Program-made: the position numbers and the translations under genes
NCBI RefSeq assembly: GCF_927798115.1
Contig: NZ_CAKMMG010000001.1
Location: forward strand, 1,612,001-1,676,000
DNA: 64,000 nt
Direction of reading: 5' to 3'
From: Paenibacillus auburnensis
Lineage (GTDB): Bacteria; Bacillota; Bacilli; Paenibacillales; Paenibacillaceae
The notes under the pieces: generated by a model
Seen by the model: the letters and a program-made list of their open reading frames with translations, nothing else
Told to the model about the DNA's origin: nothing
Database searches by the model: none
Shown here: piece after piece, positions 60,173 to 64,000 of the stretch
Numbering within the stretch: position 1 is the stretch's first letter
Layout: each line of letters opens with the position of its first letter

Positions 60173-61664
60173 ATTTCACACTGTCACGAAATTGACAACG
60201 AAATTGCTCTCCGGAGAGGACTTCCTCCTTCATTAATATATCCAAAGAGTAGTCAAACACATTTCTCTGTTTCTCCAGCAGGTCTCGGGTGCGAATCATG
60301 AGCTCATCTAATATTTTACTATTTTCCTTCATTAACTCTTCCGTGGTAACCATTTCCAGGTTGGCGATGCCAAGTGAGGTAAGTCCGGATTTCATCATCG
60401 TCTCTACAATGTTCAGCGCCTGGTCAAAATCGCCTCGTGAGCCGGTGCTTCGTCCGCCGTAATACATCTCTTCCGAAGCTGCCCCTCCAAGGGCAATCAT
60501 AATTTGATGCTCCAGATAATCCTTAGTGTAGAGGTATTGCTCGGTCTGCGGATTATGCCGAACATAACCCAAAGCCTGTCCGCGTGGAGTCAGGGTAACC
60601 TGGCTGACACTTCCCGGACGCAGCAGCTCTGCCATAATCGCATGGCCAAGTTCGTGGATAGCCACCCGCTGCTTTTCTTCCTGGTTCGTCTCACGGTCTG
60701 TCTTTTCGCCCATCATCACCTTGTCGATGGCCAGCGAGAGATGCCGCTGTTCCACTTCGGTCAGGTTCTCACGCATCATGTAAATCGCGGCCTCGTTCAT
60801 TACACTTTCCAGCTGGGCACCAGAGAACCCGTAGGCTTCTTCTGCTACCTTGTCCAGATTGACATCCGCGTGCAGCGGCTTATTCTTGGCGTGCAAATCG
60901 AGAATCGATCTGCGGCCCTTCTTGTCAGGCATATCGACCTGGATATGACGGTCAAACCGGCCCGGACGCAGCAGCGCGGAGTCAAGCATCTCTTTACGGT
61001 TCGTCGCAGCAACCAGCAGGATGCGCGGGGTGTCGTTGTTGTAGATCCCGTCCATTTCAGTCAGCAGCTGATTCAGCGTCTGATCATACTCGCGCTGCTG
61101 CCCGCCTTCACGCTTACCGCCGATTACATCAATTTCATCGATAAAAATAATTGCGCTTTGCTTGTTTTCTTTTAAGGCGCGGTTGCGGGCATCCTTAAAC
61201 AAATCACGGATACGTCCGGCTCCGACACCCACGTACATTTCCACGAACTCACTGCCTGATGCCGCGACAAACACGGAATTAGTGTAATGTGCCGCCGCTT
61301 TGGCCATCAGAGTCTTCCCTGTTCCCGGAGGGCCGGTAAGCAGAATACCCTTCAACGGGCGAATGCCGAACTTGCTGATTTCCTCATGCCGGATCAGAAA
61401 ATCCAGTGCTTCGCGCAGCTCTTGCTTCGCATTGTCCTGTCCGCCGATTTCTTCAAAGGTAAGCTTGGATGGGCCGCTCTTCTTACGCTTCTTATCCGCG
61501 CCCGCATTTACCGTCAATCCGCCGCGCAGGTGGGCAATCAGCAGCAGTGCGCCGATCATGCCGGCGGCAATAATCACCGGAAAAATATTGATACCGACAA
61601 ACGCCATAAAAATCAGCAGTACCGGAACAAATCCGGCCAGAACTTCTTTCCAATACTTAGGCAT
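60162..61664 (-). CDS. FtsH-like AAA+ zinc metalloprotease without the extracytoplasmic domain
   Basis: Membrane-bound ATP-dependent protease of the FtsH/Yme1 type, about 500 residues against 600-650 in usual FtsH. Two hydrophobic helices (about 10-28 and 29-46) are nearly adjacent, so the 70-residue extracytoplasmic domain between them is missing. AAA+ domain: Walker A GPPGTGKT at 111-118, pore loop MYVGVGAGR at about 143-151, Walker B AIIFIDEID at 171-179, arginine fingers in LLRPGRFDR. The protease domain carries HELGH at 337-341 (normally HEAGH) and Asp in GSRGDFDQALN. It overlaps the upstream gene by 8 bases; that gene encodes an anchored extracytoplasmic protein that may supply the missing part. 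Probably a paralogue, with the main ftsH elsewhere. Confidence 0.9.
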   Translation of the reverse strand: MPKYWKEVLAGFVPVLLIFMAFVGINIFPVIIAAGMIGALLLIAHLRGGLTVNAGADKKRKKSGPSKLTFEEIGGQDNAKQELREALDFLIRHEEISKFGIRPLKGILLTGPPGTGKTLMAKAAAHYTNSVFVAASGSEFVEMYVGVGAGRIRDLFKDARNRALKENKQSAIIFIDEIDVIGGKREGGQQREYDQTLNQLLTEMDGIYNNDTPRILLVAATNRKEMLDSALLRPGRFDRHIQVDMPDKKGRRSILDLHAKNKPLHADVNLDKVAEEAYGFSGAQLESVMNEAAIYMMRENLTEVEQRHLSLAIDKVMMGEKTDRETNQEEKQRVAIHELGHAIMAELLRPGSVSQVTLTPRGQALGYVRHNPQTEQYLYTKDYLEHQIMIALGGAASEEMYYGGRSTGSRGDFDQALNIVETMMKSGLTSLGIANLEMVTTEELMKENSKILDELMIRTRDLLEKQRNVFDYSLDILMKEEVLSGEQFRCQFRDSVKLPA

Positions 61665-62199
61665 TGTTCCACACTCCTATCGCTCCTGGAACCCGGGGTA
61701 AAATAATAAATTTGCTCTCTTTACCGTTTGTAAGGCTTACATATACGTTACTGTCATCAATTTCGGTCGTTGCAGTCACATCTTTATATTGCGAATATTC
61801 CGCGATAAGTCCATCCAGCTTGGCAGGGATAAGTGTATATTTACGGCTCTCCATCGCTTCAGCGACCGAGAACATCGCCTTGTCCCAATATTCGTCAAGC
61901 AGGGCGCTGGAGTGCTGATTCACATCAAGTTTCAGGGTACGGCCGTCAATGGCGGAACTGCCCTTAGTGTTCACATACTGCACCAGCTCACGCAATTTCG
62001 TGCCGGGTGCGAGATCCAGTTTCAAAGTGACCTCGTTACGGTTAATAGTAATATGTGAATCGTTGACTCCTTCGTAGGATGATACAATCTTTTGGAGCGG
62101 CTCCTGCACAACGAACTGGCGATAGGAGTACCAGCCGCCAAAGAGCAGCGCAGCAGACAACAAAGACGTTAAAAGCACAGGCACAAGACGTAATTTCAA
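61657..62199 (-). CDS. membrane-anchored hypothetical partner of the FtsH-like protease
   Basis: About 180 residues; not recognised. An N-terminal basic residue pair and membrane helix (about 5-24, LVPVLLTSLLSAALLFGGWYSY) is followed by an extracytoplasmic domain of about 150 residues, with NDSHITINRNEVTLKLDLAPGTKLRELVQYVNTKG and KYTLIPAKLDGLIAEYSQYKDVTATTEIDDSNVYVSLTNGKESKFIILPRVPG. It overlaps the protease gene by 8 bases, a strong sign of coupled translation and a common complex. Function as the extracytoplasmic adaptor or sensor of the protease is inference. Confidence 0.7.
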   Translation of the reverse strand: MKLRLVPVLLTSLLSAALLFGGWYSYRQFVVQEPLQKIVSSYEGVNDSHITINRNEVTLKLDLAPGTKLRELVQYVNTKGSSAIDGRTLKLDVNQHSSALLDEYWDKAMFSVAEAMESRKYTLIPAKLDGLIAEYSQYKDVTATTEIDDSNVYVSLTNGKESKFIILPRVPGAIGVWNNA

Positions 62200-62413
62200 G
62201 AAACGTCCTCCTCTCAGATATGGGGCTATAACTATATGAATGCAATAGATAGCGTGTCAAACAGGTTTCCGATTCTGACATGCTCTTTGGCATGTCTTAA
62301 TACAAATAGTAGTATATCATATGTGTATATACGATTCCGAATAAAATTGTGAATATATTTAAAATTTTCGATACTAATTTCTGGGTGTTTTATTACTCTT
62401 TGCCCCTTTATCG

Positions 62414-62454
62414 ACAAAAAAGACCTGAATGATTAGTTCATTCAGGTCTTTTTT
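62414..62454. terminator. strong bidirectional hairpin terminator
   Basis: GACCTGAATGA pairs perfectly with TCATTCAGGTC around a five-base loop, flanked by six A on the left and six T on the right. A back-up terminator behind tseB, or a remnant of a lost gene. Confidence 0.85.
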
Positions 62455-62659
62455 CCATTCGTTTGCAAATTCGCGAGAATATTATTATAGCAAGATATTA
62501 ATTTTACTAATCATATAAACGGCAAAGTCCTGACTGTCTGTGGTAACCTCATTACCGCCGGATGCTCCGCTATATTCCGCAAGACAAAGGTATGTATTAC
62601 TGCTACTAATATATCAATCATATACATCATCGTCTATATCAATCATCATTACACTTTAT

Positions 62660-62703
62660 CAGAAAAGAAAACAGCAGGTAAACAGTTGCCTGTCCACCTG
62701 CCG
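62660..62703 (-). terminator. terminator of tseB
   Basis: On the minus strand GCAGGT pairs with ACCTGC (62674-62679 with 62696-62701) with a GACAGGC/.. inner part, followed by TGTTTTCTTTTC. About 25 bases past the tseB-like stop. Confidence 0.7.
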
Positions 62704-62723
62704 CCCGTTCCTCTTATGATGTC

Positions 62724-63242
62724 TTATTTGCTTGGCAGACTGTAGCCCTCGCCAATCGCCGTACCATCCGCGAACCGGTAGAACTGGTAATAATACCTGT
62801 TGTCCAGCTTGTAAAAGACCTGCCATGCGTATTCACCGTTAAACACACCCGGAAGCAGCCTCTTAATTGCTGCACCCGGTAGCTGAGCGGCTATAATTGC
62901 GCGGATCTGCTTCTCCGAGGTTCCCTTAGACAGCTCTTCCGCATAAATATCGTTGGTCCCTCCAGCCGGCTTCCCGTCAAGCGTAAAACGGACCCAGACC
63001 ATAAGCTTCGTCCCGGCACCGTTTTTTCCCGTAAGCACCCAGTAGATCGAGTTTGCATCCCAGACCGATTTCTGCGCTTTAGTGATCTCCGTCAGTCCGG
63101 CACGGGACTTAGCAACTTCCTTGGCTGCATTCCGCTCATTCCACTGGTCCTTCATGATATAGGCATAGAACTGCCCGAGTCCGAACAAAAGGAGCAGCAC
63201 CACGCCAATCCCCAGCGGAAGCCATTTTTTCCTTTTCCTCAA
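62724..63242 (-). CDS. tseB: TseB-like (YpmB) cell-wall elongation protein
   Basis: Membrane protein of about 172 residues. A basic N-terminus and one membrane helix (about 9-28, LPLGIGVVLLLLFGLGQFYAYI) are followed by an extracytoplasmic part of about 140 residues with two PepSY-like halves: KSRAGLTEITKAQKSVWDANSIYWVLTGKNGAGTKLMVWVRF and KQIRAIIAAQLPGAAIKRLLPGVFNGEYAWQVFYKLDNRYYYQFYRFADGTAI. This matches YpmB, renamed TseB, a partner of PBP2A in B. subtilis. In B. subtilis it lies upstream of asnS and dnaD; here it is near asnS but separated. Start TTG at 63242 with AAGGGAG 7 bases before it. Confidence 0.85.
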   Translation of the reverse strand: MRKRKKWLPLGIGVVLLLLFGLGQFYAYIMKDQWNERNAAKEVAKSRAGLTEITKAQKSVWDANSIYWVLTGKNGAGTKLMVWVRFTLDGKPAGGTNDIYAEELSKGTSEKQIRAIIAAQLPGAAIKRLLPGVFNGEYAWQVFYKLDNRYYYQFYRFADGTAIGEGYSLPSK

Positions 63243-63278
63243 AGTGCAGCTCCCTTTCCTTAAAATAACAACCTGATA

Positions 63279-64000
63279 TTAACGTTTGAGCAGGCTTTCG
63301 AAGGTTTCCTGCGCCTTACGGCGGATTTCTTCCTCATCCAGCGTCAGGCATTTACCGTGCTTTACAACCTGCTGGCCGTTAATCCAGACATGCTCTACAT
63401 CCTTGGCACTTGCCGAATATACGGCATGGGAGAGCAGGTCAGAATGCGGCAGCAAATGAGGCTGGTCAATATCAATTGCGATAAAATCAGCCTTCATGCC
63501 TGCGGCAAGACGCCCAACATTGTTCAGATAGATAGAGGCAGCGCCATATTCTGTCGCCATCAGCAGTGCTTCCGGTGCCGGTACTGCAGTAGGATCTCCG
63601 CTTACACCTTTATGGATTAACGCTGCAAGCCGCATTTCCTCGAACATATCCAGGTTGTTGTTGCTAGCCGCTCCGTCAGTTCCGAGCGAGACCTTCACTT
63701 CGGCTCTGAGCAATTCAGGCACACGGGCAACTCCGCTCGCAAGCTTCAGGTTACTGCCCGGATTATGGGATACGCCAACCTTATAACGGGCCAGAATCTC
63801 AATTTCTTCATCATTCAAATGTACGCCATGGGCAATCAGGGACGGTCTGGTGAACATACCCAGCTTCTCCAGATGGGCCACAGGGCGCAGGCCGTAATCG
63901 GCCACGTTCTGCTCCACCTCATGGCGCGTTTCGGACATATGCGTATGCATCGGCAAATCCAGATCATGGGCTGCCTGCACAAATTTCATGAAAAATTCCG
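63279..64000 (-). CDS. mtaD: 5-methylthioadenosine/S-adenosylhomocysteine deaminase, C-terminal part (cut by window edge)
   Basis: Zinc amidohydrolase; the N-terminal part lies beyond the right edge. The visible 240 residues include THMSETRHEVEQNVADYG (metal-ligand His region), LIAHGVHLNDEEIEIL (metal His), VSHNPGSNLKLASGVARVP, and VSLGTDGAASNNNLDMFEEMRLAALI with the catalytic metal-ligand Asp, all characteristic of MtaD/ATZ-TRZ-like deaminases. The C-terminus, VWINGQQVVKHGKCLTLDEEEIRRKAQETFESLL, is that of the composite beta domain. It deaminates methylthioadenosine or S-adenosylhomocysteine in methionine salvage. tseB follows 36 bases later in the same direction. Confidence 0.88.
   Translation of the reverse strand, partial: EFFMKFVQAAHDLDLPMHTHMSETRHEVEQNVADYGLRPVAHLEKLGMFTRPSLIAHGVHLNDEEIEILARYKVGVSHNPGSNLKLASGVARVPELLRAEVKVSLGTDGAASNNNLDMFEEMRLAALIHKGVSGDPTAVPAPEALLMATEYGAASIYLNNVGRLAAGMKADFIAIDIDQPHLLPHSDLLSHAVYSASAKDVEHVWINGQQVVKHGKCLTLDEEEIRRKAQETFESLLKR

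Larger units (their letters stand above)
62200..62723. other. intergenic region with two terminators
   Basis: About 520 AT-rich bases. Holds a strong hairpin at 62414-62454, a second at 62660-62703, and a stretch of imperfect ATCAT/TATATCA repeats near 62605-62650. The promoter of the FtsH-like pair should lie between 62200 and 62410. One small frame with an internal stop is treated as not coding. Confidence 0.6.

Noticed and set aside
62485..62649. Small minus-strand frame MMIDIDDDVYD, an in-frame TGA, then about 42 open codons ending KINILL
   Set aside because: The second part looks vaguely protein-like (NTYLCLAEYSGASGG), but there is an in-frame stop and no good ribosome site. It might be a broken small gene; support is too thin.

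Overview
The window looks like a chromosomal segment of a spore-forming Gram-positive bacterium, most likely Paenibacillus. This is inferred from gene content and order, not from a search. Supporting signs are strong AGGAGG-type ribosome binding sites, frequent TTG and GTG starts, a proline T-box, BceRS-BceAB and YesMN-type signalling, an SLH-domain surface protein, a double dynamin, copper-amine-oxidase-N amidases, and the nth / asnS-dnaD / tseB genes that cluster in Bacilli. GC content is moderate, with AT-richer islands near 10.0-11.3 kb and 22-25 kb. I saw no rRNA, tRNA, transposase, phage gene or CRISPR array.

Layout. 0-9 kb: the 5' part of parE, an ABC-2 exporter pair, a GDSL hydrolase, a zinc-dependent phospholipase C-like protein, a secreted CAP protein and a WG-repeat protein. 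9.2-9.9 kb: a gene-free tandem array of 263-bp units carrying a palindromic element. 10-14.6 kb: two AT-rich genes that look recently acquired, then a PadR-DUF1048-DUF1048-ABC exporter operon with a readable promoter and operator, then a VOC protein. 14.8-20.6 kb: a convergent BceRS / BceAB antimicrobial-peptide module with a BceR-type site, and a KinB-like kinase. 20.9-24.4 kb: small accessory genes (SRPBCC, leucine-rich repeat, SUFU-domain, YiaA/B, an unknown, GNAT). 24.6-25.1 kb: gene-free repeats.

25-33.6 kb: a galactose-type ABC transporter (mglBAC) next to a YesN/YesM regulatory pair and a second sugar-binding lipoprotein. A cre-like site overlaps the mglB promoter. 34-41 kb: GNAT, purT, a 1144-residue double dynamin, a degenerate PadR gene, and nth with a small unknown gene. 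41-48 kb: cell-envelope genes (SLH protein, GerMN lipoprotein, two paralogous N-acetylmuramoyl-L-alanine amidases). 48-55 kb: leuCD divergent from a LysR regulator, and proBAC behind a proline T-box. 55-64 kb: a membrane protein, the hbd-ackA-asnS-dnaD operon, an FtsH-like protease lacking the usual extracytoplasmic domain and coupled to a separate anchored protein, tseB, and the 3' part of mtaD.

The strongest candidate for something little described is the interspersed palindromic element, three copies near 9.2-9.9 kb and one at 24.98-25.14 kb. Its 15-bp core stem differs at four positions between the two loci, and all four differences are compensated on the opposite arm. The copy at 25 kb lies between the mglC stop and its terminator, so it should be transcribed. 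A second repeat type, four imperfect palindromes with 8-5-8 geometry, lies just beside it. Next in interest are the apparently split FtsH-like system, the long hairpin between proA and proC, and several directly readable regulatory sites (BceR box, PadR operator, LysR box at about -64 of leuC, cre at mglB, proline T-box).
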